A stretch of 64,000 nucleotides of DNA from an uncultured Kineothrix sp. (GCA_910588855.1 CAJUSR010000005.1:124001-188000); one strand, 5' to 3'. Shown: positions 34,167-44,211, counted from the stretch's first letter. Numbers and translations: made by a program. The notes: a model not told the origin generated them from the letters alone.

Positions 34167-35924
34167 ATGGTTATTGAAATGTTCAAAAAATTAATGGCAA
34201 TTTTTAACCGGAAACAGAAAATCCATTTGCTGTTTTTAGGCGTAATGATTTTTATTGGAGGCATTGTAGAGACGCTGGGGGTTTCGGCAATGCTGCCGGT
34301 TATTTCGGTGATTCTGGATCAGGAATCTTTGCAGGAATATGAAATCGTAGGAACAGTTATGGATTTATGCCGTATCGAAACGATGCAGTCTTTTACCATG
34401 TTCCTATTGGGGCTGTTGATTGGGGTTTATGTGCTGAAGAATTTATATACGGTTTGGCTGACTTATGAGCAGAACCGGTTTATTACGGTGAACAAAAATA
34501 AAATGATTAGCCAGGTGTTGCGGGAATTTTTGAACAGACCGTATGAGTTTTATCTGGATGCGGATATACCGACGGTATTCCGGATGACGGATTCGGATAT
34601 CCCCAATTTGTTCCAATTGATGATGGTATTGCTGCAGTTTGCATCCGAAGGGATTGTATTCCTGTTTTTGGCGGCAGTGCTGGTGGTGACGGACTGGAAA
34701 ATGGCGTTTATGATGGTAGGGGTCTTCGGGGCGGTAACGATTTTGATGAATAAAGGGATGAAACCCAGATTGAACGCGTTGGGGAAAAAGAATCAGGAAG
34801 TGCAGTCGAGGATTGCCAAATGGAGGATTCAGGCCATTTACGGGATTAAAGATGTGAAGGTACTCCGCAGAGAAGAGTTTTTTGCTTATAATTACGAAAA
34901 CTCCGGGAAATACGGGGCTGTTTTATCCCAGAAATATGCAGTGTTGAATTGTATTCCAAGGAATTTAATAGAAACGGTATTTATCGGTTGCCTGGTGGGG
35001 TACATTATGGTATATATTGCCTCCGGGAATGATGTGGATAAGCTGGTGACAGTGCTGTCTATTTACGCAGTGGCGGCAATCCGGCTAATGCCTTGCCTGA
35101 ACCGGATTAACACTTATCTGGCGGAAATTGCATATAACCAGCCGTGTCTGGATTACGTATATGAAAATATGCAGGTAAGCAGGAAGAGCATGGAAGAAAA
35201 CAGTTATCTCCTTACCGGCGATTATGGGAAAAAAATGGGCATCCGCGAAGGGATTGAATTGGAAAACATTACGTATGCTTATCCGAATACGGACAAAAAT
35301 ATATTCGAGCATGCCCATATGACCATTCCTTACGGGAAATCAGTAGGTATTATGGGAACTTCCGGGGCGGGGAAATCCACGATTGTAGATATTATACTGG
35401 GGCTGCTTCATGTGCAGGAAGGGAAAATCACTTGTGACGGCAGGAATATTTTTGAAAGCTATGCTTCTTGGCTTGCCCAAATCGGATATATTCCCCAAAG
35501 CATTTATTTGATTGACGAGTCCATAAGGGAAAATATCGGTTTTGGCATTAAGCCGGAGGATATTGACGAAGACAGGGTATGGGAGACTTTAGAAGAGGCA
35601 CAGCTAAAAGATTTTGTCCAATCCCTTCCGGAAGGGCTGGATACAAAAGTGGGCGATAGGGGCGTAAGGATTTCCGGCGGGCAGCGGCAGCGGATAGGCA
35701 TAGCGAGGGCTCTTTACCATAATCCGGAAATATTGGTGTTCGACGAAGCCACTTCGGCTTTGGATAACGAAACGGAGGCTGCCCTGATGGATGCTATAAA
35801 CAGTTTTCATGGGAAAAAAACGATGATTATTATCGCTCATCGATTGAATACGATTGAGAACTGTGATATTATCTATAGAGTATCAGAGGGTCAGATTGAA
35901 GAAGTAAGGAGGAAGAAGGGTTAA
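34167..35924 (+). CDS. ABC exporter, PglK-like lipid-linked glycan flippase type
   Basis: 585 residues, six membrane segments in the first 320, then ATPase: Walker A GTSGAGKST, Q-loop GYIPQS, signature ISGGQRQRIGIARAL, Walker B ILVFDEATSALDNETE and switch His (IIAHRLNT). The N-terminal LGVSAMLPVISVILD and YFxxD-like coupling loops are as in PglK/WlaB-type exporters that flip lipid-linked oligosaccharides. Context (DUF6056 and DUF3431-like genes) supports this. Start 34167 or 34179. Its stop overlaps the next small ORF (TAATG). Confidence 0.82.
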   Translation: MVIEMFKKLMAIFNRKQKIHLLFLGVMIFIGGIVETLGVSAMLPVISVILDQESLQEYEIVGTVMDLCRIETMQSFTMFLLGLLIGVYVLKNLYTVWLTYEQNRFITVNKNKMISQVLREFLNRPYEFYLDADIPTVFRMTDSDIPNLFQLMMVLLQFASEGIVFLFLAAVLVVTDWKMAFMMVGVFGAVTILMNKGMKPRLNALGKKNQEVQSRIAKWRIQAIYGIKDVKVLRREEFFAYNYENSGKYGAVLSQKYAVLNCIPRNLIETVFIGCLVGYIMVYIASGNDVDKLVTVLSIYAVAAIRLMPCLNRINTYLAEIAYNQPCLDYVYENMQVSRKSMEENSYLLTGDYGKKMGIREGIELENITYAYPNTDKNIFEHAHMTIPYGKSVGIMGTSGAGKSTIVDIILGLLHVQEGKITCDGRNIFESYASWLAQIGYIPQSIYLIDESIRENIGFGIKPEDIDEDRVWETLEEAQLKDFVQSLPEGLDTKVGDRGVRISGGQRQRIGIARALYHNPEILVFDEATSALDNETEAALMDAINSFHGKKTMIIIAHRLNTIENCDIIYRVSEGQIEEVRRKKG

Positions 35925-36064
35925 TGAGGGTAGTGAAAAGGGCTTTGGTTGCAGTTGTCATTGCGGGGGTGGTGACAGTATCCTTATATTTTGTCCATGT
36001 AGGAATTAGCGTAAAAAGCACGAAATTGATTCCGGTTACGGTCGTTTCGGAAGTGGCGGAATGA
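35924..36064 (+). CDS. 46-residue single-span membrane peptide
   Basis: ATG overlaps the stop of the ABC gene (TAATG), with AAGGAGGAAGAAGGG upstream. Encodes MRVVKRALVAVVIAGVVTVS, a positively charged start and one membrane segment or uncleaved signal, then a short tail ending VVSEVAE. It may be a small accessory subunit of the glycan block or a membrane-anchored peptide. Coupling to the exporter argues that it is translated. Confidence 0.55.
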   Translation: MRVVKRALVAVVIAGVVTVSLYFVHVGISVKSTKLIPVTVVSEVAE

Positions 36065-36208
36065 GAATTATAAAAAGCGAAGAAGTATGGCATGGTTTTG
36101 CCGGATGCGGAAGCACATGTAATTTCCTGTTATGGTCTTGAGTGTGAAAAAGCCTTTGCGGCGGCATCGTTTGGCGCCTGCACCAAAGGCTCCTGAGAGG
36201 AAGGATAT

Positions 36209-36910
36209 ATGGAAAATGAAGCAGTTTCTATAACGGTAATAGGAGGAGCGGATGGGCCGACGTCTATTTTTCTTGCAGGGAAAATAGGGGGCGGCCTTTG
36301 GCTTTTGATAATCGGCTTTGTTATTGTAATGCTGCTGTTGGCTGCATTGCTTATTTTCTGGAAACCTGGGGTAAAGACGAAGTACCGGTTTATCAGACTG
36401 TCCATAGGGAATGCATTGATTCATCTTATGGATGGACTGGTGACGTTTGTGAATACACCGGATTTGGCAATGGAAGGGAACCCTTTGGTAAGCAAGTTGG
36501 GGTATGGTTGGGGAGCGTTGTTTACGGCTAATCTGATTGGCTTTCTAATCATTGTGTTGTCTTCCTGGTGCTTTTGCCATTATGAATATGTAAAAATCCC
36601 TTCCAAAAGCACATATGATTATATGATGAAGCTGATGTATGGGGAAAATTATAAGCCAATCTGGTTCTGGTATAAGTTCAGCAAAAATTATCGTGCGGCT
36701 TTTGCCTGGGGTGGTTATGGCATATATTGGGCCGCCACTGCGGGTGCGCCGGTGTTTGTCATCGGATGGCTGCTTAAAATGATGCATATCCGCCCTTTTT
36801 GGTGGAGGGATTTTTGGCTGGCAGGCGGAATCGGCTTTGCAACCATTTTGTGTTCCATGTATTTGTGGATGCGGCGGGGATACCAGTTGAGCTGTGAGGA
36901 GGTTAAGTAA
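36209..36910 (+). CDS. Membrane protein with OadB-like GGADGPTSIF segment
   Basis: 233 residues, GAGAGGAAGGATAT upstream. The N-terminal ITVIGGADGPTSIFLAGKIG is the conserved Na+-decarboxylase beta-subunit (OadB/MmdB) motif, here at the very start of a different protein. A membrane segment (LWLLIIGFVIVMLLLAALLI) follows, then a domain with about four more segments and an amphipathic HLMDGLVTFVNTPDLAMEGNPL, resembling DUF5658-like proteins. No decarboxylase subunits are nearby. The function is unknown; the motif may mark a Na+-binding or insertion signal reused by small clostridial membrane proteins. Confidence 0.6.
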   Translation: MENEAVSITVIGGADGPTSIFLAGKIGGGLWLLIIGFVIVMLLLAALLIFWKPGVKTKYRFIRLSIGNALIHLMDGLVTFVNTPDLAMEGNPLVSKLGYGWGALFTANLIGFLIIVLSSWCFCHYEYVKIPSKSTYDYMMKLMYGENYKPIWFWYKFSKNYRAAFAWGGYGIYWAATAGAPVFVIGWLLKMMHIRPFWWRDFWLAGGIGFATILCSMYLWMRRGYQLSCEEVK

Positions 36911-36940
36911 CAAAGCGGACGAAAGAAGAGGGGGAGTTGA

Positions 36941-37927
36941 TTGGCAAAGGGAGTGAACCAAAAATTAAAAATCATTTACCTAATGAAAATACTTCTGGAG
37001 AAGACGGATGAGGAACATAGCATTACCATGCAGGAAATCAAGGAATCTCTGGAAGCTTATGGGATTGGGGCGGAACGGAAAAGCCTGTACAGCGATATCG
37101 AAAGCTTGCGTCAATATGGCATGGACATTATTGGCAGGCAGATGGATAGGACATATTATTATTCGGTGGGGAACCGCCAGTTTGAATTGGCGGAGCTGAA
37201 ACTGCTGGTAGATTCCGTACAGGCGGCAAAATTTATTACGGCAAAAAAATCTAATGAACTAATCAAGAAAATCGAAAGCATGGCTAGCAAATATGAAGCA
37301 TCTAAGCTTCACCGTCAAGTATATGTGGCGGAGCGCGTCAAGACGATGAATGAAAGCATTTATTATAATGTAGATATGATTCATGCGGCAATTGGCGCCA
37401 ATTCTAAAATCACTTTTCAATATTTCCAATGGAACGTAGACAAAAAAATGGAACTGCGCAGAGGCGGCTCTTTGTATGAAGTGAGCCCTTGGGCACTTTC
37501 GTGGAGCGATGAAAATTATTATTTGATTGCTTTTGACAGTTTGGAAGATAAAATTAAGCATTTCCGTGTGGATAAAATGCTTCATATAGAAATGGAGGGG
37601 TCAAAGCGGGAAGGCAAAAAATGCTTTGACGAATTTGACATGGCAATTTATACCAGAAAGATGTTTGGTATGTTCGGCGGGGAAGAGCAGATGGTAAAAA
37701 TAGAATGTGAGAATGCCCTTGCCGGTGTTATGATAGATAGATTTGGAAAAGATGTAGCTATTATGAAGAAGGATGGGGAACATTTTGCCGTGATTGTAAA
37801 AGTAGCCGTAAGCAGACAGTTTTTATCATGGGTTATAGCGCTTGGGGAAGGGGCGAAGATTGTCGGGCCGGAGTCGGTAGTGGAGCAGATGAAAAAGGAA
37901 GTGGACAGGCTGACGAAACAGTATTGA
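36941..37927 (+). CDS. WYL-domain transcriptional regulator
   Basis: 328 residues from TTG 36941 (AGGGGGAG upstream). N-terminal helix-turn-helix (LKIIYLMKILLEKTDEEHSITMQEIKESL, RKSLYSDIESLRQYGMDI), a linker, and a WYL domain (SPWALSWSDENYYLIAFDSLEDKIKHFRVDKM, the conserved Trp-Tyr-Leu written as NYYLIA) with a WCX-type C-terminal extension. WYL proteins bind ligands or nucleic acid and often regulate defence loci. It precedes the type I-C CRISPR operon by 133 bases and is probably its regulator. Confidence 0.85.
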   Translation: MAKGVNQKLKIIYLMKILLEKTDEEHSITMQEIKESLEAYGIGAERKSLYSDIESLRQYGMDIIGRQMDRTYYYSVGNRQFELAELKLLVDSVQAAKFITAKKSNELIKKIESMASKYEASKLHRQVYVAERVKTMNESIYYNVDMIHAAIGANSKITFQYFQWNVDKKMELRRGGSLYEVSPWALSWSDENYYLIAFDSLEDKIKHFRVDKMLHIEMEGSKREGKKCFDEFDMAIYTRKMFGMFGGEEQMVKIECENALAGVMIDRFGKDVAIMKKDGEHFAVIVKVAVSRQFLSWVIALGEGAKIVGPESVVEQMKKEVDRLTKQY

Positions 37928-38060
37928 TGAATGGATATTTATATGAAAAAGAACTGGTATTCGATGAGTAAGACCGTTTTTATGTACAGCATATGGAATA
38001 TAATAAAAGCTAGATATGGTGCCATAATGATAGAGGCAACGGATAGGGGATGTAAATGAA

Positions 38061-40244
38061 ATGATTGCACATATCAACACACTTGGTGAGGAACAATCTA
38101 TTAAGGATCATTTGTATGGTACGGCAAAAAGGGCAGAGGAATTTGCGGAGGAATTTGGCTGTGGGGCAGCCGGCAATTTTTGCGGGATATTACATGATAT
38201 CGGAAAGTATTCCAAGTAGTTTCAGGAAAGGATACGGAATCCGGAGAATACAAAGAAAGTAGACCACTCTACGGCGGGCGCATTGGAAGCGTTACATATA
38301 TCAAATCATAATATTCCCTTTTCTATGGTAATAGCGGGGCATCATTCGGGATTGATGGACGGTGGTTCTTATAGGTTTTCGGGTGAAGAAGCCGGTACTT
38401 TTTTTGGACGGTTAAAAAGTAAGATACCGGATTATAGCGGATGGGAAAAGGATATAAAAGTAGGGCCGGCGGAGGTGCCTCCCTTTTGCATAAAAGGGGA
38501 TAATCGTATGTTTTCTATGGCTTTTTTTATCAGGATGATGTATTCATGCCTGGTAGATGCGGATTATTTGGATACGGAATTATTCATGAATGGAGGTCAA
38601 ATAGGCAGACAGGGATATCCACCTATAGAAGATTTGCTGCTTCGCTTTGAGCAATATATTGGAGAGTGGCTGGGGAGGGAGGAATTTGAAAATGAAAAGC
38701 AGAAGCGGCTTTATAAGAAAAGAAACCAGATATTAGAAGAATGTATGGAAAAAGGTGAAAAATGGGATAGAGGGCTATATACGTTGACAGTGCCTACCGG
38801 CGGCGGAAAAACGACAGCTTCTCTTGGATTTGCATTAAAGCATATGAAAAAGAGGGGAATGAAACGTGTCATTTATGTGATACCCTACACTTCTGTGATT
38901 GACCAGAATGCAGCGGTATTTGGAAATATTCTTGGCGAAGAAAATATTCTGGAACACCATTCCGGGATGCTTTATGAAATGGAGGAGAATCAGAGGGATC
39001 ATTCCTTATCTTGCCGCAAAGCATTGGCGGCAGAAAATTGGGATATGCCAATAATTGTAACGATGGCAGTACAATTTTTTGAATCCGTCTTCGCCAGCAA
39101 GAGTTCTAAATGCAGAAAGCTTCATAACATTGCCAATAGCGTTATTATTTTTGATGAAGCACAGACATTGCCGGTTTCTTATTTGGAGCCGTGTGTGGCT
39201 GCAATTTCGGAATTGGTGGCTCATTATCGTTCGACGGTTATTTTATGTACGGCAACACAACCTGTTTTAGATTCTATCTTTAAGAAGTATTTGCCAGGTG
39301 GGGAAATACAGGAAATATGCAACGATGTGATGGATTTGGACAAGTATTTTAAAAGGACGGAAATAAGCAATGCGGGTACTCTTTCCTTAGATGAACTGCG
39401 GTGCCAGATTGAGGGGAGGGAACAGGTATTATGCATTGTAAATAAACGGAAGACAGCACAGGAATTATATTCAGGTTTGCCGGAGGACGGGGCGTTTTGT
39501 TTGACAACGCTTCTTTATCCGGCGCACCGTAAAAAGAAGTTTGGAGAAATCAAGGATAGGCTGAACCGTGGTTTGCCGTGCCGGGTAATAGCCACTTCCT
39601 TGGTAGAGGCAGGGGTAGATTTGGACTTTCCGGAGGTATACAGACAGGAAATCGGTCTGGATTCTTTGATTCAGTCTGCCGGAAGATGCAATCGGGAAGG
39701 AAGGCGGGAAGTCAAAGAGAGTAATGTCTATTTGTTTCGGCTGGAAGACGATGATGATATGTTTTTCGGGCAGAATATTGATGCACTGCGGGAAACCTTG
39801 CGGCATTACAGCAATCCGGCAAGCTTGGAGGCAATATCGTTTTATTTCCAATTTTATAGAAAATTGCTGGGTAAGGAAAACCTTGACCAGAAGAGGATTA
39901 TGGATGCTTTTGAGCGGGGGATAGGCGGGAGCATGTTTCCATTTAATACCGTCAGTAAAAGATTTAAGCTGATAGAGAGCCAGACGAAAACAATTTATAT
40001 ACCAGTGGATGAAGCAAAAGGGTGGATAGAAGAATTGTATAACGGACACCCGACTAGAAAGTTATTCCGTAAATTAGGGCAATATGGAGTCGATGCATAT
40101 CCTAATCATCTTAGGGAGTTATGGGAAGCGGGATGCCTTGAGGTGGTTGGCGATATGGTTTATGTGCTTCGGGATATGAACCAGTATAGGGATGATACGG
40201 GTTTGCAAATGGATACAGAAACAGGGTTTGGTTTCTTTGTGTAG
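38061..40244 (+). pseudogene. cas3: Type I-C Cas3 nuclease-helicase, amber stop in HD domain
   Basis: ATG 38061 to TAG 40242, 728 codons, with one in-frame TAG at 38217-38219. HD residues are all visible: His17 (KDHLYG), His45-Asp46 (LHDIGKYSK), then the stop, then DHSTAGA and GHHSGLMDGG. The stop replaces a residue in SK-x-FQER, normally Glu or similar (GAG to TAG is one change). The helicase is intact: TVPTGGGKTT, IIFDEAQTLP, CTATQP, SLVEAGVDLDFP, QSAGRCNREG. Restart at TTG 38283 would give a protein without the first HD motifs. DNA degradation is thus probably lost unless the stop is suppressed. Confidence 0.85.
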
Positions 40245-40281
40245 AAAAACCAGGCGGCAGAAGAAGGAAAGGGATGGTTAT

Positions 40282-40596
40282 TTGGCGGTTCAAGTAGAAA
40301 TATGGGGAGATTATGCATGTTTTTCCAGAGTGGAGATGAAAGTAGAGCGTGTCAGTTATGATGTTATTACGCCTTCTGCGGCACGTGGAGTGTTGGAAGC
40401 GATTTACTGGCATCCTGGGTTGCGATGGCATGTAGATAAGATATATGTTTTATCCCCCATAAAAATGACAAATATCAGAAGAAACGAAGTACAGTCTAAA
40501 ATTTCAAAAGACAATATAAGGGCAATGTTTTCACCAGCCACAGCCAGAATATCCAACCGTTGTTTTTCAGGGCCCAAATGGAAAATGGTGCAATAA
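40282..40596 (+). pseudogene. cas5c: Type I-C Cas5, truncated to the first half
   Basis: TTG 40282 follows GGAAAGGG by about 8 bases. The first 90 residues are normal Cas5c (VQVEIWGDYACFSRVEMKVERVSYDVITPSAARGVLEAIYWHP, WHVDKIYVLSPI, NIRRNEV). It then breaks off after ARISNR into CFSGPKWKMVQ and stops at 104 residues, where full Cas5c has about 220-240. In type I-C this protein cuts the crRNA precursor and caps its 5' handle, so its loss would stop crRNA production. The missing half was deleted, since the next gene begins 25 bases later. Confidence 0.8.
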
Positions 40597-40621
40597 ACGT
40601 AGCAGATTGCGGGGTGATACG

Positions 40622-42234
40622 ATGATTTTACAATCCTTAGTGGCATACTATGAGGATTTGCTGGAAAAAGGGAGTATATCAAAGCCGGGCTGGGGAAAAG
40701 TTCGCGTATCCTATGGGCTGAATTTGGATGGGAATGGAAATATAGTAGGTATATTAACTTTAAAAACACCGCAGGAAGTAAGGAAAAAGACGGTATTTGT
40801 TCCACAGGCGATAGAGGTGCCGCAGCCTGTAAAACGTTCGTCAGATGTGAAGACCAATTTCTTGTGTGATAATGCTACCTATATTTTAGGGGTGGATGAG
40901 AAAGAAAAGAAGGAAAGGGCATTGCAATGTTATCGGGCATGTAAGGAAATGCACGTTGAATTATTAAAAGAAGTGGAAAGCCCTGCGGTAGAGGCAATCA
41001 TCCAATACTTTGAAAAGTGGGGGCCGGAACAGACTGAAGAAAATAAATGTTTAACGGAGCATTGGAATGGTCTGATGGCTGGGGGAAACATTTTATTTTA
41101 TTATGATGGCAAGCCGGTGGTAGATGATGAAAAAATAAAGAGGGCATGGCAAAGGCATTATGATAAAAACAAAAATCAAGATGATGAAAAACAAATGTGT
41201 ATAGTAACAGGGGAAAAAATGTCGATTGCAAAATTGCATCCCAGTATCAAGGGGGTACATGGGGCGCAGGCTATGGGCACATCTTTGGTCTCCTTTAACG
41301 CACCGGCATTTTGCTCTTATGAAAAAATACAATGGGATAATGCCCCGGTTGGTGAATATGCTGCATTCGCCTATGCTACGGCTTTAAATGAATTGCTAAG
41401 TGACAGGGAACATAGCAGAGTAATTGGCGATACCACGGTAGTTTGCTGGGCAGAAGGAGGAAGCGCAGTTTATCAGGATGTAGGTATAGCGGCAATGTTT
41501 GGCGTAGGTGAAAGCTCCGGTATAACGGAGCAGGAACTGAGCGCTGTTTTGGAAAAAGCCCGACGTGGGGAACCAGTGGAAGTTCGTGAAGAGTGGTTGG
41601 ATTTGGAGAAACATTTTTATATTTTGGGATTAGCCCCCAACGCAGCCAGACTGATAGTCCGTTTTTTTATGAAGGATTCTTTCGGTGATATTATAAGGCA
41701 TATTAACGAGCATTATGAACAGGAGCAAGATACCCGGCATCGCTGCTGAATGGGGTAATGCTTAGGATAAGAGCGGAACACGAGGTGACAAGGGGGAAAG
41801 CAGCGATAATCAAGGCGTATTATTTGCGGAACAAAAGCGGAGATTGTCCGGAGGAGGTATTGAAAGTGGGATTAAATGAAGAATGTACAAATGTGCCGTA
41901 CACATTAGGCAGGTTATTTGCGGTTTTGGAAAGCGTTCAGCGAAATGCAAATGCAGGGATTAATACGACAATTAAGGACAAGTATTTTAATACGGCGGCA
42001 TCTACCCCGGCACAGATATTCCCTATATTAATTAATCTGGCGCAAAAACATTTACGTAAGTTGAAGGAAGGGAAAAGGATATATTTCAGCAAAAGGATAG
42101 GGGAAATGGCAGAAATAATTGGGGAAGAATTTCCGAAACGGTTAAATTTGGCGGAGCAGGGAGCTTTTCAATTAGGATATTATTGCCAGACCCAACATGA
42201 TTTTGAAAAAAAGGAGGAAGTGCAGGATGAGTGA
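40622..42234 (+). pseudogene. cas8c: Type I-C Cas8c (Csd1), internal deletion and frame change
   Basis: ATG 40622 opens the N-terminal 373 residues (LVAYYEDLLEKGSISKPGWG, GEKMSIAKLHPSIKGVHGAQAMGTSLVSFNAPAFCSYEK, LGLAPNAARLIVRFF), ending at TGA 41747-41749 after INEHYEQEQ. The rest lies in another frame, seen from about 41725 as RYPASLLNGVML, then RIRAEHEVTRGKAAIIKAYYLRN, to 42234. About 50-60 residues that normally lie between are gone. Cas8c is the large Cascade subunit and recognises PAM. The two halves cannot make a normal protein; a split protein is possible but unlikely. Confidence 0.8.
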
Positions 42235-43096
42235 TGTAATTAAGAACAGGTATGATTTTGTTGTTTTATTTGATGTGGAAAACGGAAACCCTAATGGCGA
42301 TTCGGATGCCGGGAATATGCCAAGGATAGACCCGGAAAGTGGATGCGGCCTGATTACGGATGTATGCCTGAAAAGAAAAATAAGGAATTATGTAGAAACG
42401 TTAAAAGAGGAAGGACAAGGGTACCAAATTTATATCAAAGACAATATTCCTTTAAACCGCAGCGATGCGAAGGCGTTTGAATATTTAAATGTACAGGCAA
42501 AGGAAATAAAGGCCATAAAGAAAACGGATCCGGAGTTAGATATAAAAATAAGAGATTTTATGTGCCGGAACTTTTTTGATATTAGGACGTTTGGCGCGGT
42601 GATGACTACTTTTGTAAAAGCAAATTTAAACTGCGGGCAAATAAGGGGACCGGTACAGTTTGGGTTTGCAAAATCAGTAGACCCCATCGTTCCGCAGGAG
42701 GTCACTATCACAAGGGTAGCGATTACAACAGAAAGTGATGCGGAAAAAAAGGGTACGGAAATGGGGAGGAAATATATTGTGCCATATGGCTTTTATCGGG
42801 TAGAGGGATATATATCTGCTAATCTAGCCAGAAAAGTGACAGGATTTTCAGAAGATGATTTGGAACTATTATGGCAGGCGATATTAAATATGTTTGAAAA
42901 TGACCGCTCTGCAGCTCGTGGGAAAATGGCTGTTAGAAAATTGGTTATTTTTAAGCATGATAGTGAGTTAGGATGTGCGCCGGCATATAAGCTGTTCGAA
43001 TCTGTTAAAGTGGAAAAGAAGCAAGGGGTCGAAATCCCAAGGAAGGGAAAACGGGAATGTGACACTGCGAAAGGCGCAATACCGGTATTCAGATAG
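42227..43096 (+). CDS. cas7c: Type I-C Cas7 (Csd2), C-terminus replaced by a deletion
   Basis: ATG 42227 overlaps the cas8c end, with AAGGAGGAAGTGCAGG upstream. 289 residues. The body is complete (RYDFVVLFDVENGNPNGDSDAGNMPRIDPESGCGLITDVCLKRKIRNYV, FFDIRTFGAVMTTF, GQIRGPVQFGFAKSVDPI, ENDRSAARGKMAVRKLVIFKH). After VEKKQGVEIPR the normal C-terminal strand is replaced by GKRECDTAKGAIPVFR, read out of frame from cas1 DNA. The crRNA backbone function could partly survive, but the C-terminus is abnormal. Counted as a truncated, fused gene. Confidence 0.82.
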   Translation: MSDVIKNRYDFVVLFDVENGNPNGDSDAGNMPRIDPESGCGLITDVCLKRKIRNYVETLKEEGQGYQIYIKDNIPLNRSDAKAFEYLNVQAKEIKAIKKTDPELDIKIRDFMCRNFFDIRTFGAVMTTFVKANLNCGQIRGPVQFGFAKSVDPIVPQEVTITRVAITTESDAEKKGTEMGRKYIVPYGFYRVEGYISANLARKVTGFSEDDLELLWQAILNMFENDRSAARGKMAVRKLVIFKHDSELGCAPAYKLFESVKVEKKQGVEIPRKGKRECDTAKGAIPVFR

Positions 43097-43829
43097 TGAG
43101 GAAGATAGCCTAAATATAGCGCGTAACATGATATTAGGAAAGGTGCATAATCAGCGTTATGTAATAGAAAGAGCGCGAAGAGACTATTCTTTGCGTTTAG
43201 ATGGTGAAAAACTGCAGCATGCGTCCAATCTTTTGAAAAAATCTATGGGATATGTTAAAAGGTGCATGACTTTGGATGAGTTGCGCGGTTACGAAGGGGA
43301 AGCAGCTACGATATATTTTGGGGTATTTGATGATTTGATTCTTCAAAATAAAAGTCAATTTATTTTTTCCGGACGGAGTAAGCGCCCTCCTCTTGATAAC
43401 GTAAATGCATTGTTGTCATTTGTTTATGCATTGTTGACAACAGAATGTGCTGGTGCAGCTTATTCCGTTGGATTAGATCCATATGTAGGTTTTTTGCATA
43501 AGGATAGACCGGGCAGGCAATCCCTTGCCCTGGATTTGGTGGAAGAATTTCGTGCGCCTATTGCCGATAGATTGGTATTAACTTTGATTAATAAGCAGGA
43601 AGTAAATGCGAAAAATTTTAAGAAACAAGAAAACGATGCCGTTATTATGGACGACACAACGCGTAAACTGGTGGTACAGAAATGGCAGGAGGGAAAGGGG
43701 GAGATTATTACGCATCCATTTTTGAAAGAAAAAGTACTGGTAGGTCTATTGCCATATGTACAGGCGATGCTTTTAGCAAGGTATCTAAGGGGTGATATCA
43801 ATGCGTATCCGCCTTTTTTTAAGCGGTAA
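43041..43829 (+). pseudogene. cas1: Type I-C Cas1 without its N-terminus
   Basis: Frame starts inside the cas7 end: GNVTLRKAQYRYSDSEEDSL, then HNQRYVIERARRDYSLRLD, LRGYEGEAATIYFGVFDDLIL, RSKRPPLDNVNALLSFVYALL, SVGLDPYVGFLHKDRPGRQSLALDL, ADRFVLTL-like ADRLVLTLINK, and LARYLRGDINAYPPF at the end. Catalytic Glu, His and Asp positions are present (YEGEAA, GFLHKDRPG). About 80 N-terminal residues (the beta domain) are missing and there is no start codon or ribosome site. A deletion between cas7 and cas1 has also removed cas4. Integrase function is lost. Confidence 0.82.
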
Positions 43830-43920
43830 TAGAGGTACGGATTTCGTAATTTAGTGTTAGCTGATAATTGTGCTTAAGAAAATATTATAGAAGACGAATC
43901 AGGACAGCGGAGGTGGTAGA

Positions 43921-44211
43921 GTGTTAGTGTTGATTACTTATGATGTAAATACAAAAACAGCGCAAGGCATTAGGAGGCTTTCGCGCGTTGCAAAAGTGTG
44001 TATGAATTATGGGCAGAGAGTTCAGAACTCCGTCTTTGAATGTCTTGTGGATAGCACCCAATTCGCGATGATGAAAAAACAATTATGGGATATTATTGAT
44101 TTAGAAAGAGATAGTGTGCGTTATTATATTTTAGGGGAAAAGTATAAAAGTAAAATAGAGCATATAGGAGTACAGAGGGCATTCGATTTATCGGGAACAT
44201 TATTTATTTAA
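43921..44211 (+). CDS. cas2: Cas2, CRISPR spacer-acquisition subunit
   Basis: 96 residues from GTG 43921, with GGAGGTGGTAGA upstream. Begins MLVLITYDVNTKTAQGIRRLSRVAKVCMNYGQRVQNSVFECLVD, the typical ferredoxin-like fold with the N-terminal Asp (TYDV), and ends with GVQRAFDLSGTLFI. Length and sequence are full for type I-C. It is the only Cas gene here with no visible damage. Without an intact Cas1 it should be inactive in acquisition. Confidence 0.92.
   Translation: MLVLITYDVNTKTAQGIRRLSRVAKVCMNYGQRVQNSVFECLVDSTQFAMMKKQLWDIIDLERDSVRYYILGEKYKSKIEHIGVQRAFDLSGTLFI

Noticed and set aside
38217..38219. TAG in cas3 as a pyrrolysine codon
   Set aside because: The flanking genes in the operon are also broken, no pyl genes are in view, and the position is not a known Pyl site.
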